The notes: a model not told the origin generated them from the sequence alone. DNA of 64,000 nucleotides from CAYVFC01 sp964450715 (GCA_964450715.1 CAYVFC010000003.1:1-64000), one strand, 5' to 3'. Positions 1 through 9,062 are shown, numbered from the stretch's first letter. Made by a program: numbers and translations.

Positions 1-137
1 TTGGCCGCGTCCGAGCCGGCCGCGGCCGAGTCCGCGCTGGCGTCGGTATCGCCGCCGCCGGTCCCGCCGTTGCCGCCGGCGTCACAAGCCATGGCCATCC
101 CCAGCAGCAGTACCGGAAATAAAAGCGCTCTTTTCAT
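1..137 (-). CDS. Partial lipoprotein, N-terminus only (runs off left edge)
   Basis: Reading leftward from an ATG at 135-137, the frame stays open to the window edge. The product begins MKRALLFPVLLLGMAMAC, a short positively charged n-region, a hydrophobic stretch and a lipobox ending at Cys18, followed by a Gly/Asp/Ala/Ser-rich linker like those of other lipoproteins in this window. A GGAGGGA ribosome binding site sits about 4-6 bases upstream of the ATG. The functional domain lies outside the window, so no role can be given beyond probable membrane anchoring. Confidence 0.7.
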   Translation of the reverse strand, partial: MKRALLFPVLLLGMAMACDAGGNGGTGGGDTDASADSAAAGSDAA

Positions 138-216
138 CGTCTCCCTCCGGGTGCAGAGTATACGGCGATCTCGTCCGGCTGTCAGGCATCGCCCTACCGA
201 CTGAGGAAACGAAAAG

Positions 217-810
217 GTGATTTCGACCGCGTTACGAAAAACGACCGTACGAATCGTTCTCGTATCCGTTGCCGCGACCCTCACCCTGCTGGCGGCAACC
301 GCCGCGGCCCGGCAGTTCCAGGGCGTGAAGGTGGCGGAGAGCGTGGTGGTGCAGGGCAAGCGGCTCCGGCTCAACGGCGTCGGGCTGCTGGAAGCGACCG
401 TCTTCAACATCGACATCTACGTGGCCGCTCTGTATCTGGAGAAGAGCAGCCGCGACGCGAGCGTGGTGATCGACGGCAAGCACCGCTGGTGCGTCATCAC
501 CCATTTCCTGCGGGACATCGGCGGCGGACAGCTGGCCGACGGCTGGAGGGAACGGTTGCAAGAGCGCGCCGGCCGGCAGCTGCCGAAGTTCGAGAAGCGC
601 ATCGCGCGGCTCTGTTCTCTTTTGCCCGACGTCAAGACCGGCGATCGACACGCCTTCATCTACACGCCGGATAAGGGGCTGGAGATCCGCGTCAACGGCA
701 AGCGCCGGGGCGCCATCCCCGGGGCCGATTTCTGCCCGCTGGTGGCCAAGGCTTTCGTGGGCCCGGACGTCGATCAGGATCTCAGGCGAGCGCTGCTCAA
801 GGGGTTTTGA
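217..810 (+). CDS. Chalcone-isomerase-like domain periplasmic protein
   Basis: The 197-residue product begins at a GTG preceded by a purine-rich CTGAGGAAAC. Residues 1-31 form a signal peptide (basic start, hydrophobic core, Ala-rich end), so export to the periplasm is likely. The mature part has the pattern of bacterial chalcone-isomerase-like proteins: an opening VKVAESVVVQGKRLRLNGVG segment, then a strand with IYVAALYLEK, and a C-terminal helix with a GPDVDQDLRRALLKG ending. Bacterial members are not known to make flavonoids; a fatty-acid or lipid-binding role is often suggested. Family assignment is by recognition of the pattern only. It stands alone between divergent lipoprotein genes. 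Confidence 0.7.
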   Translation: MISTALRKTTVRIVLVSVAATLTLLAATAAARQFQGVKVAESVVVQGKRLRLNGVGLLEATVFNIDIYVAALYLEKSSRDASVVIDGKHRWCVITHFLRDIGGGQLADGWRERLQERAGRQLPKFEKRIARLCSLLPDVKTGDRHAFIYTPDKGLEIRVNGKRRGAIPGADFCPLVAKAFVGPDVDQDLRRALLKGF

Positions 811-838
811 CCCTCAACAAGGTCAAGCCGCGCGCCCG

Positions 839-2698
839 TCAGTACATGATAAGCTCGTCAAAGTACCCGGTGGCGATCGTCGAGAACTCGTAGAGGTCGA
901 CCCGATCGATGTGACCCTCGGCGGCACTGTAGTAGAACTCCAGGCCGGTTCTCGCTTCGCTGCCGTCGACCCAGAAGTCGAAAGTCCTGTCCGAGTAGTT
1001 GATGTTGCGTAGCTCGATCTTGTACCAGGTATTCGCCGCGTAGGCCACGTCCGATATGCCGTGGGCCCAGTGGTACCCGCTCTGCCACAACGCCGTGTAC
1101 ATTACCACGTTGCCGTCCGGGGTTACCGGATCGGAATTGAAGGAGACGAAGGCCGAGTACTGGTAGGCCGCACTCGTGCGCACGAAGTAGCGGATGCTGG
1201 TCGGTTGCAGCGAGGACAAGGTGTGAAAGAGGCAGCTGAATTGGTCGCCCTGGGAATCGTCGTCGCGCAGCGAGTATGACGAGCCATTGGCGCCCAGCGC
1301 GCTGTCGACCGCCGGCGAGGCGCCGTCGACCACCTGCCAACCCTGGTAGTCGCCGCACTCGAAGTTCTCGCCGAACAGAGGGGGCGCAGGCGAGGCGATC
1401 CAGTCGCAGGCTAAAAAATCGGGACGGCTGCCGCGGGAACCGATGCGGTAGAAGGTCTCGGAGTTCTGATTGGAGGAGTCGATGCCCGTGACCGGCGTGT
1501 TGAACGAGCTGCCCGCGGGCAGGGCCGGGGCCGGCTGCTCGCCGCTCCAGGCGACGGCGTCCAGCAGGGTCTCGGCATTGCAGGGCTCGAACGCGCAAAG
1601 CATCAGTAGCCCTCCTCGCGCACCGGTAGCGGAAAGCGTCATTGCGTAGTCCGCATCGTTGCTCTCGCCGATCTTGACGCTTGCCCCCGGGGCCAGCGGC
1701 GCTATCGGGTCGATGCTGAGCGCATCGGTCGACCCGTCGCTGTCCAGGAAATGCAGGTGAACGCCGGTCAGATCGGCCGTGCAGACGCCCGAGGGGTTGT
1801 TCACCACCCCGTAGGCCTGGTCGCCGATGTGGTGCTCGACGAGCTGTAGCGATAGCACGCAGTCGGGTACGCAGACCGGCTCGGGTCCGCTCCAGGTCTC
1901 GTCCTGCTGGCAGGTGCGCCCCGCTTCCCTCATCAGCGTGCGGTCCGGGTCGCAGGAATAGGTAGCGGTCGCGCCAAAGCCTGTGCCCTCGGGCGTGGAG
2001 ACCGATCCCCCGGAGGGAGCGGCGGGCGCGCCGCAGTCGACCGGCCTGCAAGTCGGCGTGGCGCCGCTCCAGGAGCCGTCCTCGCCGCACTCGCGGGTCG
2101 CATCTCCTTGCAGTGTGTATGCCGGATCACAACCAAATATGGCGCTGTCCCCGTACTCCGTGCCGTCGGGCGTATCCGCCGTGCCGTTTTCAGGAGCGGT
2201 CGGGCTGCCGCAGTCGACGATCTCGCACGACTCCCCGTCACCGGTATATCCGCTGGTGCACGAACAGGTCGCTCCGCTCCGGTCGGCCGAGCAGACCGCG
2301 TTGGCGTCGCAGCTCGACCCGACCTGGTCGCAATCGCAGGCGTCCGGTATCGAGTCGGAGTCCGTGTCCAGCGCGTCGTCGCCCGCCAGGCACGCGTCGT
2401 CCGCGTCGCACACACCATCGCCGTCGGAATCCGCGTCGCAGGCCCCGGCCTCCCCGCCCGAATCGATCCCCGGCTCGGTCGCGTCCGGCGTTCCATCGCC
2501 TCCGTCCAGGGGCTCGCCTCCGTCCCCGCTCCCGCCGGATCCGCCGTCCCCGCTCTCGCCGGCAACAGCGCCGTCTCCCGCGTCCGCCCCGGGGTTCGGG
2601 TGGTAGCCCTCGCGATCGCTGCCCGCCGAGCACCCGGCAGCCGCGAGCGCGAGACCGAGGTAAACGAGGTATCGGTGTGGCGGCCGGTCATCGTGCAT
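839..2698 (-). CDS. Surface lipoprotein with Sushi (CCP) repeats and C-terminal beta-sandwich-like region
   Basis: A 619-residue protein with a lipoprotein signal (lipobox LAAAGC, Cys23) followed by a Gly/Asp/Ser-rich linker. Next comes a calcium-binding thrombospondin-type-3-like stretch (about 88-125, DADSDGDGVCDADD), a Cys-rich EGF-like segment, then two Sushi/CCP-like modules (about 161-276) with spaced Cys pairs and the CGxPxxPxxG pattern. The middle (about 278-430) resembles a lamin-tail-type beta sandwich, and the C-terminal ~170 residues (from FECGDYQGWQ) look like a concanavalin-type jelly roll. Such combinations are typical of secreted adhesive proteins of myxobacteria. Function unknown; probably attached to the outer membrane and involved in binding at the cell surface. 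Confidence 0.75.
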   Translation of the reverse strand: MHDDRPPHRYLVYLGLALAAAGCSAGSDREGYHPNPGADAGDGAVAGESGDGGSGGSGDGGEPLDGGDGTPDATEPGIDSGGEAGACDADSDGDGVCDADDACLAGDDALDTDSDSIPDACDCDQVGSSCDANAVCSADRSGATCSCTSGYTGDGESCEIVDCGSPTAPENGTADTPDGTEYGDSAIFGCDPAYTLQGDATRECGEDGSWSGATPTCRPVDCGAPAAPSGGSVSTPEGTGFGATATYSCDPDRTLMREAGRTCQQDETWSGPEPVCVPDCVLSLQLVEHHIGDQAYGVVNNPSGVCTADLTGVHLHFLDSDGSTDALSIDPIAPLAPGASVKIGESNDADYAMTLSATGARGGLLMLCAFEPCNAETLLDAVAWSGEQPAPALPAGSSFNTPVTGIDSSNQNSETFYRIGSRGSRPDFLACDWIASPAPPLFGENFECGDYQGWQVVDGASPAVDSALGANGSSYSLRDDDSQGDQFSCLFHTLSSLQPTSIRYFVRTSAAYQYSAFVSFNSDPVTPDGNVVMYTALWQSGYHWAHGISDVAYAANTWYKIELRNINYSDRTFDFWVDGSEARTGLEFYYSAAEGHIDRVDLYEFSTIATGYFDELIMY

Positions 2699-2817
2699 GT
2701 TCGTCGCTCCCCTTCATACCCTCTTTTCTCGTCTCTAAACCGGTTCGCGATGCCGGATCTCCACTATATCTGATCGGAGGGGCTTGCCCGCCGGTTTTTC
2801 GACCTTAAATTGGCGGC

Positions 2818-3516
2818 ATGTTCTTTATCGATCCCCTATGGTTATTGGTCAGTCTACCCGGTCTGGCCCTGAGCTTATGGGCCAGCTACAGGGTCAAATC
2901 CACCTTCAAGCGCTACAGCCAGGTGCCCAGCATGAGCGGCATGTCGGGAGCGGAAGCGGCCCGCGAGCTATTGCGCCGCAAGGGCATCACCGACGTGCGG
3001 GTAGAGCCCGTGCAGGGCTTTCTCTCCGACCACTACGACCCGGCGGCCCGCACCCTGGGCCTGTCGCCGGATGTCTTTCACGGCCGTTCGCTGGCCGCGC
3101 TGGGAGTGGCCGCGCACGAGGCCGGCCACGCCATCCAGGACGCCTCGGGTTACGCGCCGCTCAAGCTGCGCTCGCTGGTGGTCAAGCCCGCGGCCATCGG
3201 CTCCAACCTGGGCGTGATCATCGCTTCGCTGGGGCTATTCACCCAGGTGGGCGGCATGGTCTGGATCGGCATCGCGCTTTTCTCCGCCTTCGTGGCCTTT
3301 ACCTTGGTCACCCTTCCGGTGGAGTTCAACGCCTCCAGCCGCGCGGTGGCCGCGCTGCGGCAGACCGGGGTGATCAGCGGGCGCGAGGCCGAGGGGGCTT
3401 CGGCCGTGCTGCGCGCCGCTGCGCTCACCTACGTGGCCGCCGCGGTGACCGCCATCCTGCAGCTGCTCTACCTTCTCTGGAGGGCCGGCTTCCTCGGGGG
3501 CAGCAGCGACGATTGA
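2818..3516 (+). CDS. YugP-type membrane zinc metallopeptidase
   Basis: A 232-residue protein matching the neutral zinc metallopeptidase family of YugP (Zn_peptidase_2). An N-terminal membrane helix (about 4-22) is followed by the conserved SGAEAARELL region, then the HEAGH zinc motif at 100-104 in AAHEAGHAIQD, and two further hydrophobic helices (about 125-160 and 195-222). Length fits the family. The peptidase is expected to act on membrane or membrane-proximal substrates at the cytoplasmic side; substrates are not known. It is monocistronic, with a spacer to the next gene. Confidence 0.88.
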   Translation: MFFIDPLWLLVSLPGLALSLWASYRVKSTFKRYSQVPSMSGMSGAEAARELLRRKGITDVRVEPVQGFLSDHYDPAARTLGLSPDVFHGRSLAALGVAAHEAGHAIQDASGYAPLKLRSLVVKPAAIGSNLGVIIASLGLFTQVGGMVWIGIALFSAFVAFTLVTLPVEFNASSRAVAALRQTGVISGREAEGASAVLRAAALTYVAAAVTAILQLLYLLWRAGFLGGSSDD

Positions 3517-3621
3517 GGGGAAGAATAAAAAACGGAATACGGAACGCCCGCGAAAACCGGCAGCGTTTTCCGCTAGGTTTTTACCCCATCCCCTTTCTCT
3601 GCTGCGCGGTATACTCGTACG

Positions 3622-4074
3622 GTGACCCTGTTCGACGAGCTTACCGCGCTGGTCGGCGCGCTTGACGAGGCGAACATCGACTACGCGTTGGTGGGCGCGC
3701 TGGCGCTCGCGGTCTGGGGGGTGCCGAGGGCGACCAAGGATATCGACCTACTGGTACGCCCCGAAGCGCTCGACGACGCTCGGGCAGTGGCCAGGGTGCG
3801 GGGATTCACGCTCGAGGCGCAGCCGATGAGGTTCTCGGACGGTATGGAGCTGCGCCGGCTCACCAAGGTCGAATCCGACGGCGCGTACCTCACCCTCGAC
3901 CTGATCCTAGTCGACGAGAACCTGCGGTCGGCGTGGGAGAGCCGTATGGCGCTCGAGTTCGGCGAGCGCAAGCTTCGCGTCATCTCGCGTGACGCATTGA
4001 TCGCGATGAAGGCCGCCGCGAACCGGCCTCAAGATCTGGCCGATATCGCCAGCCTGCGGGAGCTCGATCGATGA
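3622..4074 (+). CDS. Nucleotidyltransferase-fold protein (AbiEii/DUF6036-like)
   Basis: 150 residues starting at GTG. The N-terminal half has a minimal nucleotidyltransferase core: a GALALAVWG helix, then ATKDIDLLV with the paired Asp metal ligands (D-I-D) and a third acidic residue in LTLDLILVDE. This arrangement is seen in AbiEii-like and related UTP/ATP-transferase-fold proteins. The ATGA overlap with the next small gene shows the two are co-translated. Such pairs occur widely in myxobacteria; a toxin-antitoxin role is possible but not shown here. The partner has no HEPN Rx4-6H motif. Confidence 0.7.
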   Translation: MTLFDELTALVGALDEANIDYALVGALALAVWGVPRATKDIDLLVRPEALDDARAVARVRGFTLEAQPMRFSDGMELRRLTKVESDGAYLTLDLILVDENLRSAWESRMALEFGERKLRVISRDALIAMKAAANRPQDLADIASLRELDR

Positions 4075-4277
4075 GCGCATCCAGGCGACCGACAGGTGCA
4101 GAGGTCGAGGCGCGCATGCGCGAGGCCAGCCAGCGATCCGACCTCTACGACGGGCTGCGTCTGCATGCGAAGACCGGCATGAGCGCGGACGCGATCGCCG
4201 CGCGGCTGCGAGAAGCGTCGGATCTGAGAGCGCTCTGCCTGCGTCTCGGCTTGCTCGCTGGTCAGCGATTTCGGTGA
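4071..4277 (+). CDS. Small helical partner of the nucleotidyltransferase
   Basis: A 68-residue, Arg/Ala/Leu-rich, helical protein whose ATG overlaps the stop of the upstream nucleotidyltransferase (ATGA). No recognised domain. The C-terminal part (from about LRALCLRLG) runs across the place where the coding frame of the following lipoprotein fragment begins, so the final residues may be a readout of foreign sequence and the gene may have been longer or ended differently. Function unknown; the overlap implies a stoichiometric partner of the nucleotidyltransferase. Confidence 0.5.
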   Translation: MSASRRPTGAEVEARMREASQRSDLYDGLRLHAKTGMSADAIAARLREASDLRALCLRLGLLAGQRFR

Positions 4278-4899
4278 TTACGACTTCGAGGCCGAACAGC
4301 CCGAGGCGGGCAGCGGGGGTAGTCGGGGCGGTAGCGGCGGCGAGGGCGGTGCCGGCGCCGGCGGCGCCGGTGGCGAAGGCGGTTTTGACGGCGGCGGGAT
4401 CGAGGACGCTTCAATGCCCGACGCCGAGCCGGACACGGGAGCGGGGGGGCAGCCGGGCGATGACTGCAGCTCCGACGCCCCCTGCGATGGTGATCTGTTC
4501 TGCAACGCTTTCGGCCACTGCGTCGATTTATCGTGCTCGGGCACCGACAGCGACGGGGACGGCGTTTGCGACCCGGACGATCTTCGTCCCGACGCCGACG
4601 ATACGGTGGACGGCGACGGCGACTGCAATCCGGACGGGTGCGACAGCTGTCCGGACGACGATCCGGACGACACCGACAGCGACGGTGTCTGCGAGTCCGA
4701 CGACAACTGCCCCGACGACCCCAATCCGCTGCAGATCGATACCGACGCGGACGAGCTGGGCAACGAGTGCGACGGCGATGACGACGGCGACGGCGTGACC
4801 GACGGAAGCGACAACTGCCCGCTGGTGGCCAACGCGGACCAGACCGACGCCACGCTGCTTTTCGTTCAGTCGGTAGAGTGGGCCGGCGGATTTTTATAG
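4228..4899 (+). pseudogene. Truncated Cys/Asp-rich lipoprotein fragment (thrombospondin-type-3-like repeats)
   Basis: The frame opens after a TGA at 4225-4227 with no usable start codon before the mature-like sequence ACSLVSDFGDYDFEAE, which looks like the lipobox and first mature residues of a lipoprotein without its signal peptide. It continues through a Gly/Ser/Glu linker, a Cys-rich patch and several DGDGVCD/DNCPDDP calcium-binding repeats. It stops abruptly in the middle of a repeat with FVQSVEWAGGFL. Both ends therefore look broken. An ATG at 4414 could start a cytoplasmic remnant, but that would lack any export signal. The 5' end abuts the small gene of the nucleotidyltransferase pair, which suggests a recombination junction near 4240-4260. 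Confidence 0.5.
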
Positions 4900-4912
4900 C
4901 CGCCAGCGAAGC

Positions 4913-6889
4913 TCAACGGCATCGGGTGGCCAGGCCTAGGTAGCGGCCGTTCTCCTCGATGATCAGCCCGTTGTCCTCGAGCCAGCGCAGGTTGGATTCG
5001 AGCTTCTCGGGTGAGGGTGTGGGCGCCTTCAGGCGCAGCGCGTGGGCTGCGATCTGCCGAGAGCTCCGGATCCGGTCGCAGTACAGGAAGATGTCCGCGA
5101 TGAGACCGTCGAGGCGGATGGTCCGGGTGCCCGCGGCCCGGCGGTCGGTGATCTCCACGAAACCGGGGCCCTTGCGGTACCCGAGCAGCGGCGGACGACC
5201 GCTGCGGTGGCGCTCGCGCCAGGTGAGCACCAGCTCGGCGGTGGCCCTCACCCGTTCGGGGTCGACGCCCTTATCGGTTTCGCAGTCGAAGTAATAGGCG
5301 AACGATTCTGGATCGAGGCCGGGGTAGAGAAGCGCGTACTCGCCGAAGGGCCGCGCGGAGCGCAGGCCGTACCGCTCCGGATCGGTCAGATAAACGCTGT
5401 TTCTTACGAACAAAATAGGGCTCGGGGGGTAGCGGGGCGGCGCCAGGTGAAAGAGCAGCGGCAACAGCGCGTTCATCTTCCGGTATTGTTCCGGCCGCTC
5501 GCCGGGAACGCCCCAGAGCAGGTTGTAGTGCACCTGGATACCGTGCTCCGCGCACCATTTTAAGGCCTGTATGTTTTGCAGCGCGGTGGTCCCCTTGCCC
5601 ATCAGCTTCAACAGCTCCGTGTTGAAGCTCTCGACACCGAACTGCACGTACCGCGCGCCGCTCAGCGCCAGATCTCGGATCTGGCTCTTCGGCAGGGTGG
5701 CGCGCAGCTCGCAGATGAAGGTGAAGTCGCAGTCGAGCCTGCGTAGCGGAGCCAGCGCGTCCCGCAAGACCGCCCGCGGCAGCAGGGTGTCGGTCAGGTG
5801 AAAACGCAGAACGCCGTGGGTCGAGGCGAGGGTCTCGATGTCCCGCTGGATCCTGCCCGCCGACTTGACCCGGTGGGGCAGGTTCTCCCGGTCCAGCCCG
5901 CAAAACCGGCAGCGGCGCTCGCCCTTTCCCCACCAGCAGCCGCGCGAGGTCTCGTAGGCCACTCCCTCCAGCGGTATCTCGCACCCCTGCTGGCGGCAGC
6001 GCCGCGCTTGATCGAAGTAGTCCGAGTAGTCCGGAAGATAATGCTCGTCCAGCGAAAGGCTCGGCGTCCGGCCCGGGTTGACCACCAGCTGGCCGTCGCG
6101 CCGCCAGCAGACGCCGGGTAAGGCGGAGAGGACCCGCCGCTCGCCGCGGCTCAAAGCGCGCACCAGCGGGGTGATCAGCTCCTCGCCCTCCCCCTGAACG
6201 CAGCAGTCGATCCAGGGAAAGGCCATCATGTAGCCGGGGCCCATCTCGCCCGAGAAGCAGAATCCGCCGAAGACGACCGGCTTGTGCGGGTATAGCTCCT
6301 TGATGCGCCGGGCCAGGGCCAGTGACGGTAGGGTCTGGTGAAAGGTGCAGGTGAAACCGATCAGATCGCTCTGGCGGACCTCGTCGCGAAGCGCCTCTTG
6401 CTCGATGAAACGCGGCACCAGGCTATCGCGGATATGCAACAGCTCGTCCGCAAAGGCTTCGTCCAGCGGCTCCCCCGGCCGAGCGTTTCCGGCCCCGTAC
6501 CCGCTCGGGGCCGCCGGGAAACCGTGACGGGTGCGGTCGAGCAGAAGCTCGAGCCTCTCGCGGTCGCTTTCGGGATGCGAATCGTCCCCGGGAAACAGGC
6601 CGCGGTTGAAGAGCCATTCGGAGACGAACCGCAGGGCGATGTCGTGGACGATGCGCTCGTAGGTCTGTACGCCCAGCAGCGAGGCGAAACGCAGGTTGGC
6701 GTGAGAGGCGGCCGCCGCCACGCCGTCGGCCCTCAGCCGCGCCCCGAGCAGCCCCAGCGGTAGCGAGGGAATGCCGATCGGCGCCCAGGGCATGGTGACG
6801 AGCAGCACGGTTCCGGCGGGGGTCTGGTCCAACGATGCGCGCCTCGTGCAAGACGGATCCGAGCTTCCTCGGGCCATCCAAGGTACCAC
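4913..6889 (-). CDS. B12-binding-type radical SAM peptide-maturation protein (rSAM ocin 1-like)
   Basis: 658 residues. The N-terminal ~250 residues look like a cobalamin-binding-type Rossmann domain (VLLVTMPWAPIGIPSLPLGLL; later DLIGFTCTFHQTLPSLALA and HKPVVFGGFCFSGE). It is followed by a radical SAM barrel whose cluster motif is SRGCWWG...RRCRFCGL (about 313-330), i.e. C-x8-C-x2-C rather than the common C-x3-C-x2-C. The SRGCWWG...CxFCGL signature is characteristic of the RiPP maturation radical SAM protein 1 family (TIGR03975-like). Members modify ribosomal peptides, some by C-methylation. It is transcribed away from the other radical SAM genes across a shared spacer. The chosen GTG start has AAGG seven bases upstream; a GTG at 6808 is an alternative. 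Confidence 0.82.
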   Translation of the reverse strand: MVPWMARGSSDPSCTRRASLDQTPAGTVLLVTMPWAPIGIPSLPLGLLGARLRADGVAAAASHANLRFASLLGVQTYERIVHDIALRFVSEWLFNRGLFPGDDSHPESDRERLELLLDRTRHGFPAAPSGYGAGNARPGEPLDEAFADELLHIRDSLVPRFIEQEALRDEVRQSDLIGFTCTFHQTLPSLALARRIKELYPHKPVVFGGFCFSGEMGPGYMMAFPWIDCCVQGEGEELITPLVRALSRGERRVLSALPGVCWRRDGQLVVNPGRTPSLSLDEHYLPDYSDYFDQARRCRQQGCEIPLEGVAYETSRGCWWGKGERRCRFCGLDRENLPHRVKSAGRIQRDIETLASTHGVLRFHLTDTLLPRAVLRDALAPLRRLDCDFTFICELRATLPKSQIRDLALSGARYVQFGVESFNTELLKLMGKGTTALQNIQALKWCAEHGIQVHYNLLWGVPGERPEQYRKMNALLPLLFHLAPPRYPPSPILFVRNSVYLTDPERYGLRSARPFGEYALLYPGLDPESFAYYFDCETDKGVDPERVRATAELVLTWRERHRSGRPPLLGYRKGPGFVEITDRRAAGTRTIRLDGLIADIFLYCDRIRSSRQIAAHALRLKAPTPSPEKLESNLRWLEDNGLIIEENGRYLGLATRCR

Positions 6890-6992
6890 GCTGAAACCTT
6901 GCCTGGCCAGCGTCGCGACGGGGCCGGATCGGCGGCTCTATCCGCGATGGAAAGCGCTTGACCCGGCCTCGAAGGCGGATAGAAGTATTCAA

Positions 6993-9062
6993 ATGGGAGT
7001 CGGGGTAGAGAGCTCGCACGTACTGATCTCCTCCAGGTGCGTAAACGATTGCGTTTTCTGCGCGGTAGCGAACAAGCGCAAGGCCGGGGCGCTGTCCAGC
7101 CGGGAGGAGATCCTCCGCTTCATGGAGAAGATGGCCACCGCCGGCGTCAAGCACCTGACCTTCTCCGGTGCCGGCGAGCCGACCCTGGACGAGCACTTCG
7201 AGGAATACCTCGACTATGCCCACCAGCTCGGCTTCCCGCGTATCCAGCTCTTCACCAACGGTCATGCCGTGTCGAGCGACAAGGTGCAGGCCTGGAAGCG
7301 ATCCGGGCTCGGCCAGGTGCTGCTCTCGCTGCACGGCCTAGAGGGGGGGCACGACCGCAACGTGCGCCGACGAGGGTCGTTTAGAGAAGCCCTGCAGGCG
7401 CTCGATACCTTTCTGGCTGAGGGGCTTCAGGTCAACGTCAATACCTGCCTGACCCGCCATAACCTCGACGAGATAGCCGAGTTGTGCGCGCTGGTGGATC
7501 GCTATCCGGTCGGCCGCCACATGCTCTCCTTTCCCGAATGGCACGGCGCCTGTCTGGCCAATCCGGATCAGCTGCTCTGCTACCAGCAGGTCCGCGATCT
7601 CTGCGATGACGTCGACTTTTTCGCCTTCCCCAGGGTCGTCTTCGACAACACGCCCTTCTGCATCGCCCGGCACCGGACACGCGAGCTCAGCGGGCTGGGA
7701 CCGGTGGTGCTGCTGGACGCCGATCAGGAGCACACGCTGGCCATGGGCGGCGGCAATCGCTATCTCGGGGCGTGCGAGAGCCATTCCTGTCCGGTCAGGC
7801 ACCTATGCTGCGGATTCGACCCGGACTACATCGCGCATCACGGCTGGGGAGCCCTTCCCGGGCTGATCGAGGGCTTCTTCCGGCAGTTCGACTTCACCAG
7901 GTTGCGGCCGCTTCGTTCGGGCAGCGGCGGTTTCCGCCTCTCGCCGCCCCTGCGCCGCCCGGCGGCGCACCGAGCCGAGCCGGATACGGCCGGCGAGGGC
8001 ATCTTCAACCTGATCCTCAAGCCGACCGCGCGCTGCAACGGTTCCTGCGCCTACTGCGCGGCCCGGAGCGAGGCCATTGCGTACGCAGATCTCTCGGTCG
8101 AGGATGCCGTCCGCATTTGCGGGACGGTGGCGCGAACCCTTCGCGAGCGGGGCGAGCGCCATCTGCAAATCGTCTGGCACGGCGGCGAGCCGCTTCTCAT
8201 GGGTCGCGAGTTCTTCCGCGAGGTCTTGAGCTGGTGCCGGCAGAACCTCGAGGCGCCCCGCGTGAGCCACTCGGTGCAGTCCAACCTGCTTCTGCTGGAC
8301 GAGCAGTGGATCGATCTCTTCGGTGCCTTCGACGTGCGGCTGAGCACCTCGGTCGAGCCGGTGGTCGAGGGGCTCCGGGTCTTCGCGGACGGTAGCGAGC
8401 AATTTCCGGGATGGTTCGAACGTTTCCGGCTGGCGATGCGCCGCGGCGTGAAGGTGGGGATCGTATATACCGTCACCGCTCACCACCTCGGACGGGAAGA
8501 GAAGATCTACAACTACTTTCGCAACCTGCTCGCCACCTACCGCTCTTGCAGCGGGGTCCGTTTCAGTCCCATATACGCCGCCGGTCGCGCGGGCGACGGG
8601 AGCCGTGCGCGTTTGCTGCTCACCGACCAGCAGTACGCCACCTTTCTCCAGGCGATGCAGGCTCTTTGGAGCACGGCCGGGCGGCGGCTCGCTTTCGAGC
8701 CCTTCCGCAGCCTCGCCGGAGGCCACCGCAACTCGTGCGCGCTTTTACCCGACTGCAGCCGCCACTTCCTGGCCGTGGACGGCCAGGGCCGCGTCTCGCC
8801 CTGCGGGCGTTTTCTCGATTCCCGCGTCTTCATCGGTTCTATATACGGCGACGATTTCCCGACCCTGCAACAGAAGGCCCGCGAGCTGCTTTTCGAGCAG
8901 CGGGCGCTCCGCCTGGCCGAGACCGAGTGCCAGGGCTGCCCCGACCTGGAGCGCTGCCACGGCGGCTGTCCCTACCTGGCCTACCTGTACGGCGGCGACG
9001 CCAGCCGCAAGGAGCCCTTCTGCGCCGCCCACCGCGCGCTGTTCGCCTCAACCCGCGGGTAG
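6993..9062 (+). CDS. Tandem radical SAM protein: two rSAM modules in one chain, second with SPASM domain
   Basis: From the ATG at 6993 the product has about 689 residues. Just after the start is CVNDCVFC (C-x3-C-x2-C), then SGAGEPTLDEHF and a barrel; this module ends in a Cys-rich CESHSCPVRHLCCGF patch that may hold a further cluster. About 330 residues later a second complete motif, CNGSCAYC, is followed by HGGEPLL and a barrel, and a C-terminal SPASM region (CALLPDC, SPCGRF, ECQGCPDLERCHGGCPY, PFCAAHR). The frame is open back to 6771 and a segment LYPRWKALDPASKADR upstream may be genuine, so a non-ATG start between 6890 and 6993 is possible. It probably performs two radical steps on the nearby precursor. 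Confidence 0.82.
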   Translation: MGVGVESSHVLISSRCVNDCVFCAVANKRKAGALSSREEILRFMEKMATAGVKHLTFSGAGEPTLDEHFEEYLDYAHQLGFPRIQLFTNGHAVSSDKVQAWKRSGLGQVLLSLHGLEGGHDRNVRRRGSFREALQALDTFLAEGLQVNVNTCLTRHNLDEIAELCALVDRYPVGRHMLSFPEWHGACLANPDQLLCYQQVRDLCDDVDFFAFPRVVFDNTPFCIARHRTRELSGLGPVVLLDADQEHTLAMGGGNRYLGACESHSCPVRHLCCGFDPDYIAHHGWGALPGLIEGFFRQFDFTRLRPLRSGSGGFRLSPPLRRPAAHRAEPDTAGEGIFNLILKPTARCNGSCAYCAARSEAIAYADLSVEDAVRICGTVARTLRERGERHLQIVWHGGEPLLMGREFFREVLSWCRQNLEAPRVSHSVQSNLLLLDEQWIDLFGAFDVRLSTSVEPVVEGLRVFADGSEQFPGWFERFRLAMRRGVKVGIVYTVTAHHLGREEKIYNYFRNLLATYRSCSGVRFSPIYAAGRAGDGSRARLLLTDQQYATFLQAMQALWSTAGRRLAFEPFRSLAGGHRNSCALLPDCSRHFLAVDGQGRVSPCGRFLDSRVFIGSIYGDDFPTLQQKARELLFEQRALRLAETECQGCPDLERCHGGCPYLAYLYGGDASRKEPFCAAHRALFASTRG

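Noticed and set aside
2108..2773. Long plus-strand open frames opposite the Sushi lipoprotein
   Set aside because: GC-rich third-position shadows of the real minus-strand gene, which has a signal peptide and recognisable domains.
3622..4277. MNT/HEPN toxin-antitoxin pair
   Set aside because: The nucleotidyltransferase core is clear, but the partner has no Rx4-6H HEPN motif, so no toxin call was made.
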